The notes beneath the pieces were generated by a model that saw nothing but the letters and a program-made list of their open reading frames with translations, was not told the DNA's origin and ran no database searches. The translations under genes were made by a program, and so were the position numbers. Positions 1 to 8,461 of a stretch of DNA of 64,000 nt are shown here, in pieces. This stretch comes from Pseudomonas putida. Lineage in GTDB: Bacteria > Pseudomonadota > Gammaproteobacteria > Pseudomonadales > Pseudomonadaceae. The stretch spans positions 62,001-126,000 of the forward strand of contig NZ_JANHLK010000006.1 of NCBI RefSeq assembly GCF_028682635.1. The letters run 5' to 3'. Each line of letters begins with the position of its first letter. The first letter of the stretch is position 1.

Positions 1-123
1 CAACTGGAAGGGCTGACCGGCAGTGCGGCGGCGGGCAAGCGCCTGTTGGTGCGCTTGCGGCATAGCCCGGACGTGAAGGTGCAAAGTGGCGCGGATACGC
101 CGATTTTCCACTGGATCGAATAA
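1..123 (+). CDS. C-terminal fragment of an unidentified protein
   Basis: An open frame enters from the left edge and ends with TAA at 121-123, giving the last 40 residues of a protein that closes with ...TPIFHWIE. The fragment is too short to name a family. A REP-type repeat starts six bases after the stop, which fits a real gene end converging on the thioredoxin gene on the other strand. Confidence 0.55.
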   Translation, partial: QLEGLTGSAAAGKRLLVRLRHSPDVKVQSGADTPIFHWIE

Positions 124-128
124 ACCGC

Positions 129-214
129 AAAAGATCGCAGCCTGCGGCAGCTCCTACAAGGGCAACGCATATCCCCTGTAGGAACTGTCGAGCGAAGCGA
201 GGCTGCGATCTTTT
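129..214. repeat. REP-type inverted repeat pair (GATCGCAGCC family)
   Basis: Two inverted copies of the Pseudomonas element (AAAAGATCGCAGCCTGCGG... and ...GGCTGCGATCTTTT) flank a short unique spacer. It lies between two convergent genes. The second arm has diverged (CTGTCGAGCGAAGCGAGG). The same family recurs at 1139, 9202, 16578, 53441 and 62526. Confidence 0.85.
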
Positions 215-218
215 GATC

Positions 219-1091
219 TTAATAAAGCGCAGCAAACAACTTGCGACGGTACGTCGTTACCAGCGGATGATCGTTACCCAGCAGTTCGAACACCTGCAGC
301 AAGGTCTTGTGCGGCAGACCCTCGCTGTAGCTGCGATTGCGAATGAACAGCTTGAGCAGTCCATCCAGCGCCGCGTCGTATTGCTGGCGGGCCAGTTGTT
401 GAACGGCCAGCTGATAGACCGCTTCATCGTCCTGCGGGTTTTTCGCCAGGCGAGCCTTCAAGTCGGCGGCATCCGGCAAGTCCTTGGCCTGGCCGAGGAA
501 CTTGATCTGCGCCTTGGCGCCGGCCAGGGCGGCCTTGTGCTCATCGCTCTTGACCGCGTCGAGCACGGCTTGCGCTTCGCCCAGCTCACCGCGCTCGGTG
601 AGGCAGCGGGCGTAGAGAATCAGCGCCTTGGCGTTGGTGTTGTCTTCGCCCAGCAGCACTTTGAGCAGGGCCTCTGCATCGGCGAAACGGCTGTCGTCGA
701 ACAAGGCCTGGGCCTGTTCGAACGGATCGGCGGCGGCCGGTGGCGGCATTTGCACATGGGGCTCGAGCAGCGCGCGCACGGCCGACTCCGGCTGGGCACC
801 GGCAAAACCATCGACCGGCTGGCCATCCTTGAACAGCACCACGGTCGGCAGGCTGCGAATACCGAAACGGGCGACGATGTCCTGTTCGAGGTCACAGTTG
901 ACCTTGGCCAGCAGCAGTTCGCCCTGATAGCTCTCGGCGATGGTCTGCAGCATCGGCATCAGCACCTTGCAGGGCGCACACCATTCGGCCCAGAAATCCA
1001 CCAGCACCGGTTTGTGGAAGGAGTTCTCGATCACCGACTGGTCGAAATCGGCAGTCGTGGCGTCGAAGATGTACGGCGTTTGCTGACTCAT
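219..1091 (-). CDS. ybbN: Thioredoxin-TPR chaperone, YbbN/CnoX type
   Basis: 290 residues. The N-terminal third is a thioredoxin fold with the redox motif WCAPC (Cys38, Cys41); the remainder is helical and alanine-rich and resembles the tetratricopeptide region of YbbN/CnoX. Members of this family bind folding or chlorine-stressed proteins and can protect cysteines by mixed disulfides; the intact CxxC suggests this copy keeps oxidoreductase capacity, unlike E. coli YbbN. An in-frame TTG lies two codons upstream, but the ATG at 1091 (MSQQTPYIF) is preferred because it gives the usual family N-terminus. It stands alone between two REP pairs and is cytoplasmic (no signal peptide). Confidence 0.9.
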   Translation of the reverse strand: MSQQTPYIFDATTADFDQSVIENSFHKPVLVDFWAEWCAPCKVLMPMLQTIAESYQGELLLAKVNCDLEQDIVARFGIRSLPTVVLFKDGQPVDGFAGAQPESAVRALLEPHVQMPPPAAADPFEQAQALFDDSRFADAEALLKVLLGEDNTNAKALILYARCLTERGELGEAQAVLDAVKSDEHKAALAGAKAQIKFLGQAKDLPDAADLKARLAKNPQDDEAVYQLAVQQLARQQYDAALDGLLKLFIRNRSYSEGLPHKTLLQVFELLGNDHPLVTTYRRKLFAALY

Positions 1092-1138
1092 GGGCAATCT
1101 CGTAAAAGCGTGAATAGGTGAACTATAAGGCGTGGCGC

Positions 1139-1216
1139 AAAAGATCGCAGCCTTCGGCAGCTCCTACAGGTTAAACCGCATCCCCGCGTAGGAGCTGCCG
1201 AAGGCTGCGATCTTTT
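1139..1216. repeat. REP-type inverted repeat pair
   Basis: Near-perfect inverted arms (AAAAGATCGCAGCCTTCGG... / ...CCGAAGGCTGCGATCTTTT) flank a spacer of about 20 bases in the gap upstream of ybbN and just after the methyltransferase stop. It could form a large hairpin and help end the methyltransferase transcript. Confidence 0.88.
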
Positions 1217-1223
1217 AGCGGCT

Positions 1224-1880
1224 TCAGCCGCGCCGCGCGTGGTAAAGGCTCACATGCCGAAACTCTTCCGGCTCGGCCAGGTCCGGCAAGGTCATCGCTT
1301 CAAGCATTTCAATGCGTTGATACAACGGATGACGAAAGTCCCGCACGCGCGAATCCGCCACCAGAGCCTCCTTGCCACGACTCAGGAACTCATCGAGCAG
1401 TGGCAGGTTCGCCCGGTCGTACAGCACATCCGCGACCAGAATCAGATCGAAACGATCAGCCTCGGCGAAAAAATCCGTCGAGTAAACGAGCTGTACGTCA
1501 TTGAGCTCGGCATTCGCCCGACAGGCGGCAATCGCCAGCGGATCCAGGTCGCAAGCCACTACTTCCAGCGCCCCGGCCTTCACCGCGGCGATCCCGGCCA
1601 CGCCGGAGCCTGCGCCGAAATCCAGCACGCGCTTGCCCTTGACCCACTCAGGGAAGTCGGCGAGGTAACGCGCCACCGCCAGGCCACTGGCCCAGCAGAA
1701 GCTCCAGTACGGCGGTTCGTGCAGAATCCGCCGGGTTTCTTCCGGGCTGAACGCGCGATCCATGTTGTCGCCATCGATCAGCCACAACTTCAGGTCGGTC
1801 CCCGGTAATTCACAGGCAACCAGTCGCGCATCACCCAGCAGTTCCCCCAAGGCCTGTTGCAGGTCGTGCGGTGCACTCAT
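1224..1880 (-). CDS. Class I SAM-dependent methyltransferase, ETFB-lysine methyltransferase-like
   Basis: 218 residues with a Rossmann-type methyltransferase core: motif I VLDFGAGSG at residues 85-93, acidic residues Asp111/Asp113 for the ribose or methionine part of SAM, and DVLYD at 151-155. The layout and DVLYD motif resemble the METTL20/EtfB-lysine and PrmA-like protein methyltransferases, so a protein substrate is likely, but this is inference. Its ATG overlaps the stop of the upstream lipoprotein gene by four bases (ATGA), so the two are probably co-translated. No signal peptide; cytoplasmic. A small-molecule methyltransferase role cannot be excluded. Confidence 0.82.
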   Translation of the reverse strand: MSAPHDLQQALGELLGDARLVACELPGTDLKLWLIDGDNMDRAFSPEETRRILHEPPYWSFCWASGLAVARYLADFPEWVKGKRVLDFGAGSGVAGIAAVKAGALEVVACDLDPLAIAACRANAELNDVQLVYSTDFFAEADRFDLILVADVLYDRANLPLLDEFLSRGKEALVADSRVRDFRHPLYQRIEMLEAMTLPDLAEPEEFRHVSLYHARRG

Positions 1881-2341
1881 GGGGCTTTGACGAATTGCAG
1901 CTGGCCCAGGGCCTGGGTGGTCGGCTGGCTAATCCGCTGTGACGGCAGATGCAGGATCAACTGGCCGGACTGGCTGGCGCGGCCACGCAGTTCTACACGG
2001 GCACCGGCCGGGAACGAATCCGGGTTGAAGCGCAGGTGAAACGGCAGCACCTGGTTGTTGCCGATCAGGCTCGAACTGGCGAGCAATTGCTGTGGACGGT
2101 CTTTGTCGTCGATCACCAGCAGCGCCAGTTCCACTTCAGCACCTGTCGGCACACCTTGCAGCGTACCGCTCAGTTCGCGCTGATAGGCCGGCAGCGGGCC
2201 GAGGTTCGCCGATTCCCGGGCTTTCTTCTGCGCCTGTTCCGGTGCAGGGCCTGGCGTTGGCGGCTGCGGCTGGGGTGCATCGCTGCTGCAGGCGACCAAC
2301 AGGCTGAAAAAACTGAGCAAAACGAGTGGTCTCAGGGACAT
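1877..2341 (-). CDS. YbaY-type lipoprotein
   Basis: 154 residues. The first 18 residues form a lipoprotein signal ending in the lipobox LLVA-Cys18, followed by a Pro/Gln-rich linker and then a beta-rich domain resembling the YbaY/YscW-like lipoprotein family (features such as SGTLQG, SLIGNNQ, PFHLRFNPDSF). Expected to be lipid-anchored in the periplasm or outer membrane; the function of this family is not established. An in-frame start exists 17 codons upstream, but it would put the signal peptide in the interior, so the ATG at 2341 is chosen. It is divergent from nrdR with about 118 bases between start codons. Confidence 0.8.
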   Translation of the reverse strand: MSLRPLVLLSFFSLLVACSSDAPQPQPPTPGPAPEQAQKKARESANLGPLPAYQRELSGTLQGVPTGAEVELALLVIDDKDRPQQLLASSSLIGNNQVLPFHLRFNPDSFPAGARVELRGRASQSGQLILHLPSQRISQPTTQALGQLQFVKAP

Positions 2342-2459
2342 TTGCGGCTCCGGCAACACGTAATCCATATATAGCCAATCTGTATACCGCAAACCCTATG
2401 GCTTGTCTTGCCACCCGGATGCGCTACCATGGCCCTCCCTTTTTTTGTTGCCTGCCACC

Positions 2460-2924
2460 ATGCACTGTCCCTTCTGCGGTGCCAACGACACCAAGGTCAT
2501 CGACTCGCGTCTGGTCGCCGAGGGCGAACAGGTGCGCCGCCGGCGTGAATGCCTGGCCTGCGGCGAACGTTTCACGACGTTCGAAACCGCTGAACTGGTG
2601 TTGCCGCGCCTGATCAAAACCGACGGCAGTCGCCAGCCGTTCGACGAAGAAAAACTCCGCGCCGGCATGCAGCGGGCGCTGGAAAAGCGCCCGGTGAGTG
2701 TCGAGCGCCTCGAGTCGTCGCTGGTGCACATCAAACACAAACTGCGCGCCACCGGCGAGCGCGAGGTCAAGTCCCTCGTGGTCGGTGAGCTGGTGATGGC
2801 CGAGCTGCAAAAGCTCGACGAAGTCGCCTACATCCGCTTCGCTTCGGTGTATCGCCGCTTCCAGGACCTCAATGAGTTCCGCGAAGAGATCGATCGCCTG
2901 GCCCGGGAACCGGTGAAAGAATGA
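2460..2924 (+). CDS. nrdR: Ribonucleotide reductase transcriptional repressor NrdR
   Basis: 154 residues, the usual length for NrdR. The N-terminal zinc ribbon has Cys3-x2-Cys6 and Cys31-x2-Cys34; an ATP-cone domain follows at about residues 46-136. NrdR senses dATP/ATP and represses nrd genes through NrdR boxes. The start is the ATG directly before HCPFCG, which is invariant in the family; the upstream in-frame extension is not conserved. Its stop overlaps the ribD start (ATGA at 2921-2924), the classic nrdR-ribD arrangement, so the regulator shares a transcript with riboflavin synthesis. Confidence 0.97.
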   Translation: MHCPFCGANDTKVIDSRLVAEGEQVRRRRECLACGERFTTFETAELVLPRLIKTDGSRQPFDEEKLRAGMQRALEKRPVSVERLESSLVHIKHKLRATGEREVKSLVVGELVMAELQKLDEVAYIRFASVYRRFQDLNEFREEIDRLAREPVKE

Positions 2925-4054
2925 CCACGTCAGCAGAGCTTGCCGTCCTCGACGCCCATTACATGGCCCGTGCTTTGGAACTGGCGCGCAAAGGTCATTA
3001 CACGACCCACCCCAACCCGCGAGTCGGCTGCGTGATCGTGCGCGGCGGGCAGATCGTCGGCGAAGGCTGGCACGAGCGCGCCGGGGAACCCCACGCCGAA
3101 GTCCACGCCCTGCGCGCCGCCGGTGAGCTGGCCCGGGGCGCGACCGCTTACGTGACCCTCGAACCCTGCAGTCACCACGGGCGCACGCCACCGTGCGCCG
3201 ATGCGTTGGTTAACGCCGGTGTGGCGCGGGTCGTGGCGGCGATGCAGGACCCGAACCCGGAAGTGGCCGGTCGTGGTCTGCAGCGCCTGGAGCAGGCCGG
3301 CATCGCCACCGAAAGCGGCGTGCTGGAAGGCGAGGCGCGCAAGCTCAATCAAGGCTTCCTTAAGCGCATGGAGCATGGCTTGCCGTTCGTGCGGGTCAAG
3401 CTGGCCATGAGCCTGGACGGTCGCACGGCGATGGAAAGCGGCGAAAGCCAATGGATCACCGGCCCTGCGGCGCGTTCGGCGGTGCAACGCCTGCGTGCCC
3501 AGGCCAGCGTGGTGCTGACCGGAGCCGACACCGTGCTGGCGGACAACGCCCGCCTGACCGTGCGTGCAGATGAGTTAGGCCTGGACGCCGGGCAAACCGC
3601 GTTGGCCATGAGCCGTCCGCCGCTGCGTGTGTTGGTCGATGGCCGCCTGCGGGTGCCGCTGGATGCGCCATTCTTCAAGGCAGGTCCCGCGCTGGTCGCT
3701 ACCTGCGTGGCAGTGGAAGAACAATACGCCAACGGCCCGGAGTGCCTGATCGTGCCGGGTTACGATGGGCAGGTCGATCTTCGTCAGTTGCTGGTCGAAC
3801 TCGCCAACCGTCAGGTCAATGAAGTGTTGGTCGAGGCCGGACCACGGCTGGCGGGTGCCTTTGCCCAACTCGGTCTAGTGGACGAGTTCCAGATTTTCAT
3901 CGCCGGCAAGTTCCTGGGTTCTTCGGCGCGGCCGTTGCTGGATTGGCCGCTCGCGCAAATGAAGGATGCGCCCGAGCTCAAAATCACCGAAATTCGCGCG
4001 GTTGGCGATGACTGGCGGGTCACTGCCATTCCTTTGCCAGTCGCCAGCGTATAA
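2921..4054 (+). CDS. ribD: Riboflavin biosynthesis deaminase/reductase RibD
   Basis: 377 residues. The N-terminal deaminase has the zinc site H58-A-E60 and [11 protein letters not shown] (Cys83, Cys92); the C-terminal half (from about 150) is the NADPH-dependent reductase ([20 protein letters not shown]). It deaminates and then reduces the pyrimidine produced from GTP by cyclohydrolase II. It is translationally coupled to nrdR by ATGA and followed 47 bases later by the riboflavin synthase gene. All catalytic residues are present, so it should be functional. Confidence 0.97.
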   Translation: MTTSAELAVLDAHYMARALELARKGHYTTHPNPRVGCVIVRGGQIVGEGWHERAGEPHAEVHALRAAGELARGATAYVTLEPCSHHGRTPPCADALVNAGVARVVAAMQDPNPEVAGRGLQRLEQAGIATESGVLEGEARKLNQGFLKRMEHGLPFVRVKLAMSLDGRTAMESGESQWITGPAARSAVQRLRAQASVVLTGADTVLADNARLTVRADELGLDAGQTALAMSRPPLRVLVDGRLRVPLDAPFFKAGPALVATCVAVEEQYANGPECLIVPGYDGQVDLRQLLVELANRQVNEVLVEAGPRLAGAFAQLGLVDEFQIFIAGKFLGSSARPLLDWPLAQMKDAPELKITEIRAVGDDWRVTAIPLPVASV

Positions 4055-4101
4055 TTCCCGGCCATCGTTATAGCGCTGGCCCTGTTCTCGAGGAGGACTC
4101 C

Positions 4102-4764
4102 ATGTTTACCGGCATTATCGAATCCATCGGCAGTATTCGTGCATTGACCCCTAAAGGTGGAGATGTGCGGGTCCACGTCGAAACCGGCAAGCTCGACCTG
4201 AGCGACGTCAAGCTGGGCGACAGCATCGCGGTCAACGGCGTGTGCCTGACGGCGGTTGAACTGCCGGGCAACGGCTTCGCGGCTGACGTCAGCCGTGAAA
4301 CCCTCGACTGCACCGCCATGAACGACCTGAAAAGCGGCAGCCCGGTCAATCTGGAAAAAGCCCTGACCCCGACCACTCGCCTCGGCGGGCACCTGGTCAG
4401 CGGTCACGTCGACGGCGTGGGCGAAGTGGTTGCCCGTACCGAGAACGCGCGGGCCGTGGAATTCCGCATCCGCGCGCCGAAGGACCTGGCCAAGTACATC
4501 GCCCATAAAGGCTCGATCACCGTCGACGGCACCAGCCTGACCGTGAACGCGGTCGATGGCGCCGAGTTCCTGCTGACCATCATTCCGCACACCCTGAGCG
4601 AAACCATCATGGCGTCGTACCAGCCAGGTCGCCGGGTGAACCTGGAAGTGGATTTGCTGGCGCGTTATCTGGAGCGCCTGCTGTTGGGCGACAAGGCCGC
4701 AGAGCCAACCTCCAGTAACATTACCGAAAGCTTTCTGGCCGCCAACGGCTACCTCAAATCCTGA
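4102..4764 (+). CDS. ribC: Riboflavin synthase, alpha subunit
   Basis: 220 residues with two tandem lumazine-binding barrels, the first starting MFTGIIESIG and the second at LGGHLVSGHVDGVG. It dismutates two 6,7-dimethyl-8-ribityllumazine molecules to riboflavin and a pyrimidine. A strong ribosome site (GAGGAGG) lies 7-13 bases before the ATG. It is called ribC in P. aeruginosa and ribE in some nomenclatures. No FMN riboswitch consensus could be seen in the 47-base gap after ribD. Confidence 0.96.
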   Translation: MFTGIIESIGSIRALTPKGGDVRVHVETGKLDLSDVKLGDSIAVNGVCLTAVELPGNGFAADVSRETLDCTAMNDLKSGSPVNLEKALTPTTRLGGHLVSGHVDGVGEVVARTENARAVEFRIRAPKDLAKYIAHKGSITVDGTSLTVNAVDGAEFLLTIIPHTLSETIMASYQPGRRVNLEVDLLARYLERLLLGDKAAEPTSSNITESFLAANGYLKS

Positions 4765-4796
4765 AGCTCAAAATTTCGAAAGAAGGGGGGTGCCTT

Positions 4797-5888
4797 GTGG
4801 CGCTCAATAGCATCGAAGAACTGGTTGAAGACATCCGCCAAGGCAAGATGGTCATCCTCATGGATGACGAAGACCGCGAGAACGAAGGCGACCTGATCAT
4901 GGCCGCCGAGTGCTGCCAGGCCGAGCACATCAACTTCATGGCCAAGCACGCCCGTGGCCTGATCTGCATGCCGATGAGCCGCGAGCGCTGCGAGCTGCTC
5001 AAGCTGCCGCTGATGGCGCCGCGCAACGGCTCCGGCTTCGGCACCAAGTTCACCGTCTCGATCGAAGCGGCCACCGGCGTCACCACCGGCATCTCCGCCG
5101 CCGACCGTGCGCGCACCGTGCAAGCGGCTGCCGCCCGTGATGCCAAGGCTGAAGACATCGTCAGCCCAGGCCACATCTTCCCGCTGATGGCCCAGGCCGG
5201 CGGCACCCTGGCCCGCGCCGGCCACACCGAAGCGGCGTGCGACCTGGCGCGCATGGCCGGTTTCGAGCCGAGCGGGGTGATCTGCGAAGTGATGAACGAC
5301 GACGGCACCATGTCCCGTCGCGCCGAGCTGGAAGCCTTTGCCGCCGAGCACAACATCAAGATCGGCACCATCGCCGACCTGATTCACTACCGGATGATCC
5401 ACGAACGTACCGTTCAGCGGATTGCCGAGCAGCCTCTGGACAGCGAACTGGGCCAATTCAACCTGGTGACCTATCGTGATTCCGTGGAAGGCGACGTGCA
5501 CATGGCCCTGACCCTGGGCAACGTGTGCGCCGAAGAACCTACCCTGGTGCGCGTGCACAACATGGACCCGCTGCGCGACCTGCTGATGGTCAAGCAACCG
5601 GGCCGCTGGAGCCTGCGCGCCGCCATGTCCGCCGTTGCCGAGGCCGGCAGTGGCGTGGTGCTGTTGCTCGGCCACCCGCTCGATGGCGACGTGTTGCTGG
5701 CGCATATCCGCGAAACTGCCGACCACGCGGCGGTGAAAAAACCGACCACCTACAGCACCGTGGGTGCCGGTTCGCAGATCCTGCGCGACCTGGGCGTTCG
5801 TAAAATGCGCCTGATGTCGGCGCCGATGAAATTTAATGCGATATCCGGTTTCGATCTGGAAGTTGTAGAATACGTGCCCTCCGAATAA
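4797..5888 (+). CDS. ribBA: 3,4-dihydroxy-2-butanone-4-phosphate synthase with degenerate cyclohydrolase II domain
   Basis: 363 residues with a GTG start and a G-rich ribosome site (AAGAAGGGGGG). The N-terminal domain is a complete DHBP synthase (DDEDRENEGD at residues 23-32, TGVTTGISAADRA), which makes the four-carbon precursor from ribulose 5-phosphate. The C-terminal half (from about 205) aligns in outline with GTP cyclohydrolase II (LVRVHNMDPLRDLL...) but lacks the zinc-binding pattern ECxTGD...RCDCG seen in the separate ribA of this window. The C-terminal domain is therefore probably not catalytic. This degenerate fusion is common in pseudomonads. Confidence 0.95.
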   Translation: MALNSIEELVEDIRQGKMVILMDDEDRENEGDLIMAAECCQAEHINFMAKHARGLICMPMSRERCELLKLPLMAPRNGSGFGTKFTVSIEAATGVTTGISAADRARTVQAAAARDAKAEDIVSPGHIFPLMAQAGGTLARAGHTEAACDLARMAGFEPSGVICEVMNDDGTMSRRAELEAFAAEHNIKIGTIADLIHYRMIHERTVQRIAEQPLDSELGQFNLVTYRDSVEGDVHMALTLGNVCAEEPTLVRVHNMDPLRDLLMVKQPGRWSLRAAMSAVAEAGSGVVLLLGHPLDGDVLLAHIRETADHAAVKKPTTYSTVGAGSQILRDLGVRKMRLMSAPMKFNAISGFDLEVVEYVPSE

Positions 5889-5934
5889 TGACCGGTCGTA
5901 TCCGGCCCTGTATTCGCGGTTCAAATATCACTGA

Positions 5935-5957
5935 GGGATGCGTACGAGACGCGTCCC
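5935..5957 (+). other. Stem-loop in the ribBA-ribH gap
   Basis: GGGATGCGT and ACGCGTCCC pair as a nine-base stem (one G-U) around the loop ACGAG, 22 bases before the ribH start. It is followed by GGCTCTTTAAG, too weak a T-run for a clear terminator. It may act as an attenuator or RNA-processing site between the two genes; no role is shown. Confidence 0.4.
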
Positions 5958-5979
5958 GGCTCTTTAAGAGATCTAACGA

Positions 5980-6456
5980 ATGACCCTGAAGACCATCGAA
6001 GGTACCTTCATCGCCCCTAAAGGCCGCTATGCTCTGGTAGTGGGCCGTTTCAACAGCTTCGTCGTTGAAAGCCTGGTCAGCGGTGCTGTTGATGCCCTGG
6101 TTCGCCATGGCGTAAGCGAAAGCGACATCACCATCATCCGCGCTCCTGGCGCCTTCGAAATCCCGCTGGTTGCGCAGAAAGTCGCTCAGAAGGGCGAGTT
6201 CGCGGCAATCATCGCACTGGGCGCGGTCATTCGTGGCGGTACTCCGCACTTCGAATACGTGGCTGGCGAGTGCACCAAGGGCCTGGCCCAGGTGTCCATG
6301 GAGTTCGGCGTTCCGGTCGCTTTCGGCGTGCTGACCGTTGATTCCATCGAGCAAGCCATTGAACGTTCCGGCACCAAGGCCGGTAACAAAGGTGCCGAAG
6401 CTGCCCTGTCCGCTCTGGAAATGGTCAGCCTGCTGGCGCAGTTGGAGGCCAAGTGA
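5980..6456 (+). CDS. ribH: 6,7-dimethyl-8-ribityllumazine synthase
   Basis: 158 residues, typical of the icosahedral lumazine synthase. Visible hallmarks are GRFNSFV near the N-terminus, RAPGAFEIP in the substrate site, the [14 protein letters not shown] segment and FGVLTVD. It condenses the RibD product with the RibB product. It lies downstream of ribBA and its stop overlaps the GTG start of nusB (GTGA), the standard ribH-nusB coupling. Confidence 0.97.
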   Translation: MTLKTIEGTFIAPKGRYALVVGRFNSFVVESLVSGAVDALVRHGVSESDITIIRAPGAFEIPLVAQKVAQKGEFAAIIALGAVIRGGTPHFEYVAGECTKGLAQVSMEFGVPVAFGVLTVDSIEQAIERSGTKAGNKGAEAALSALEMVSLLAQLEAK

Positions 6457-6953
6457 TTAGCGACGAAAGCGATCGTTTCAACCCGCGCGATCCAAAACCT
6501 GCGGATGCTGGCAAGCCATCGAAAAGCGTCAAGCGTCGCGAAGCCCGTCAGCTCGCGACCCAGGCGCTGTACCAATGGCACATGGCCAAGCAGTCGCTGA
6601 ACGAGATCGAAGCGCAGTTCCGGGTCGATAACGATTTCACCGATGTCGATGGTGCCTACTTCCGCGAGATCCTCCACGGGGTGCCGCAGTTCAAGACCGA
6701 AATCGACACGGCGCTCACGCCTTGCCTGGACTTGACCATCGAAGAGCTGGACCCGGTTGAACTGGCGGTTCTGCGCCTGTCCACCTGGGAGCTGCTCAAG
6801 CGTGTCGACGTGCCGTACCGCGTTGTGATCAACGAGGGTATCGAACTGGCCAAGGTCTTCGGTTCCACCGATGGGCACAAGTTCGTCAACGGTGTGCTCG
6901 ACAAGCTGGCCCCACGTCTGCGGGAAGCTGAAGTGAAGGCGTTCAAGCGCTGA
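6453..6953 (+). CDS. nusB: Transcription antitermination factor NusB
   Basis: 166 residues; the conserved core begins at [17 protein letters not shown] and continues to [15 protein letters not shown] and [10 protein letters not shown]. It binds BoxA RNA with NusE (S10) and supports rRNA antitermination. The start is GTG overlapping the ribH stop, with TTGGAGG nearby as ribosome site. The first 25 residues (polar, proline-containing) are a Pseudomonas-type extension before the helical core. Confidence 0.96.
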   Translation: MISDESDRFNPRDPKPADAGKPSKSVKRREARQLATQALYQWHMAKQSLNEIEAQFRVDNDFTDVDGAYFREILHGVPQFKTEIDTALTPCLDLTIEELDPVELAVLRLSTWELLKRVDVPYRVVINEGIELAKVFGSTDGHKFVNGVLDKLAPRLREAEVKAFKR

Positions 6954-6971
6954 TTGGCGCTTGATTCAGCA

Positions 6972-7937
6972 ATGGGTGAGTTTGAGCTGATCCGCAATTT
7001 CTTCGCCGCCGCGCCTTGTGCGCAGGGCGGCGAAGGCGTTGCCCTGGGGATTGGCGACGACTGCGCCTTGCTGGCTGTGCCTCCCGGGGAGCAGTTGGCG
7101 ATTTCTACCGATACGCTGGTGGCCGGTGTGCATTTCGCCGACCCCTGCGATCCGTTTCTGCTCGGTCAGCGCTCGCTGGCCGTAGCGGTCAGCGACCTGG
7201 CCGCCATGGGCGCCACCCCCATTGCCTTTACCCTTGCCCTGACCTTGCCGACGGTGACCGCCGATTGGCTGCAGGCCTACGCCCGTGGTTTGAACCTCAT
7301 GGCGCAGAGCTGCGGCGTGGCGCTGGTGGGCGGCGACACCACCCGCGGGCCGTTGAGCCTGACCATGACCGTGTTCGGTCGGGTGCCGGGTGGCCTGGCC
7401 TTGACCCGCAGCGGTGCGCGGCCTGGCGACTTGCTGTGTGTCGGCGGCGAGCTGGGCAATGCCGCTGGCGCCTTGCCGCTGGTGCTCGGCGAGCGCGACG
7501 CTGAAGCCGCCATCGCCGCGCCGTTGCTGGCGCATTACTGGTCGCCGCAACCGCAGCTTGGCCTGGGGCAGGCGTTGCGCGGCAAGGCCACTTCAGCCAT
7601 GGATATCTCCGACGGTTTGCTCGCCGATTGCGGACACATTGCCCTGGCTTCGAAAGTCGGGGTGCTGCTCGAACGGGATCGCTTGCCGCTGTCCAAAGCA
7701 CTGGTGGCCTTCCTCGGCCAGCCGGGCGCGCAGGACGCAGCCCTGAGTGGTGGCGACGATTACGTATTGGTCTTCACCATACCGTCCGTCGAGTTGCCGC
7801 CACTGGTGGCCGACGGCTGGCCGATCCATGTGATCGGGCGGATCGTGGCGGGGCAGGGCGTGACGCTGATCGATACCGATGGGCATGACATCACCCCGCA
7901 AACCCGGGGCTATCAACATTTTCGGGAGACACCGTGA
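6972..7937 (+). CDS. thiL: Thiamine-monophosphate kinase
   Basis: 321 residues. MGEFELIRNFF at the N-terminus, GIGDDCALL, the DLAAMGATP loop, GGDTTRGPLS and SGGDDYVLVF are all typical of ThiL, which phosphorylates thiamine monophosphate to the diphosphate with ATP and Mg2+. An in-frame TTG at 6954 lies six codons upstream; the ATG at 6972 matches the family start. No strong ribosome site is visible, so reinitiation after nusB (18 bases) is likely. Its stop overlaps the pgpA GTG start. Confidence 0.95.
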   Translation: MGEFELIRNFFAAAPCAQGGEGVALGIGDDCALLAVPPGEQLAISTDTLVAGVHFADPCDPFLLGQRSLAVAVSDLAAMGATPIAFTLALTLPTVTADWLQAYARGLNLMAQSCGVALVGGDTTRGPLSLTMTVFGRVPGGLALTRSGARPGDLLCVGGELGNAAGALPLVLGERDAEAAIAAPLLAHYWSPQPQLGLGQALRGKATSAMDISDGLLADCGHIALASKVGVLLERDRLPLSKALVAFLGQPGAQDAALSGGDDYVLVFTIPSVELPPLVADGWPIHVIGRIVAGQGVTLIDTDGHDITPQTRGYQHFRETP

Positions 7938-8437
7938 CAGATCATCCCAAACAGGTCCCGGCGGAATTCGTACCGCCCTCGGTCTGGCGCAATCCCTGGC
8001 ATTTCCTGGCGTTCGGTTTCGGCTCGGGCACCTTGCCAAAGGCTCCAGGCACCTGGGGATCGCTGGTTGCGCTACCCTTTATCCCGTTATGGCAGATGTT
8101 GCCCGACTGGGGTTACTGGCTGATGCTGGGCATCACCATGCTGTTCGGCTTCTGGCTGTGCGGCAAGGTGGCCGATGATTTGCGGGTACACGACCACGAA
8201 GGCATCGTCTGGGACGAGATGGTCGGAATGTGGATCACCCTGTGGCTGGTGCCGGAAGGCTGGCAGTGGCTGTTGGCGGGGTTCCTGGTGTTCCGCTTCT
8301 TCGATATCCTCAAGCCGTGGCCGATTCACTGGGTTGACCGGCATGTGCATGGAGGCGTCGGCATCATGCTCGACGATGTATTGGCCGGGGTGTTTGCCTG
8401 GTTGGCGATGCAGGGGCTGGTATGGATTTTCGCCTGA
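7934..8437 (+). CDS. pgpA: Phosphatidylglycerophosphatase A
   Basis: 167 residues of a membrane enzyme that dephosphorylates phosphatidylglycerophosphate to phosphatidylglycerol. Motifs include GFGSGTLPKAPGTWGS near the N-terminus, HEGIVWDEMVGMW, FRFFDILKPWPI and MLDDVLAG, with about four hydrophobic helices. The GTG start overlaps the thiL stop (GTGA) and is the only start that keeps the family N-terminus. It is the last gene of the nrdR-rib-nusB-thiL run. Confidence 0.95.
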   Translation: MTDHPKQVPAEFVPPSVWRNPWHFLAFGFGSGTLPKAPGTWGSLVALPFIPLWQMLPDWGYWLMLGITMLFGFWLCGKVADDLRVHDHEGIVWDEMVGMWITLWLVPEGWQWLLAGFLVFRFFDILKPWPIHWVDRHVHGGVGIMLDDVLAGVFAWLAMQGLVWIFA

Positions 8438-8461
8438 GGGATTAATTAGGGAGAACTAGGG

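Noticed and set aside
4055..4101. FMN riboswitch in the riboflavin gene run
   Set aside because: No RFN consensus (AGGG-T-A-TTC-CGACC-type blocks) was seen here, before ribBA, before ribH or before ribA.
4749..5924. 391-codon frame antisense to ribBA
   Set aside because: Shadow of ribBA; no ribosome site or recognisable fold.
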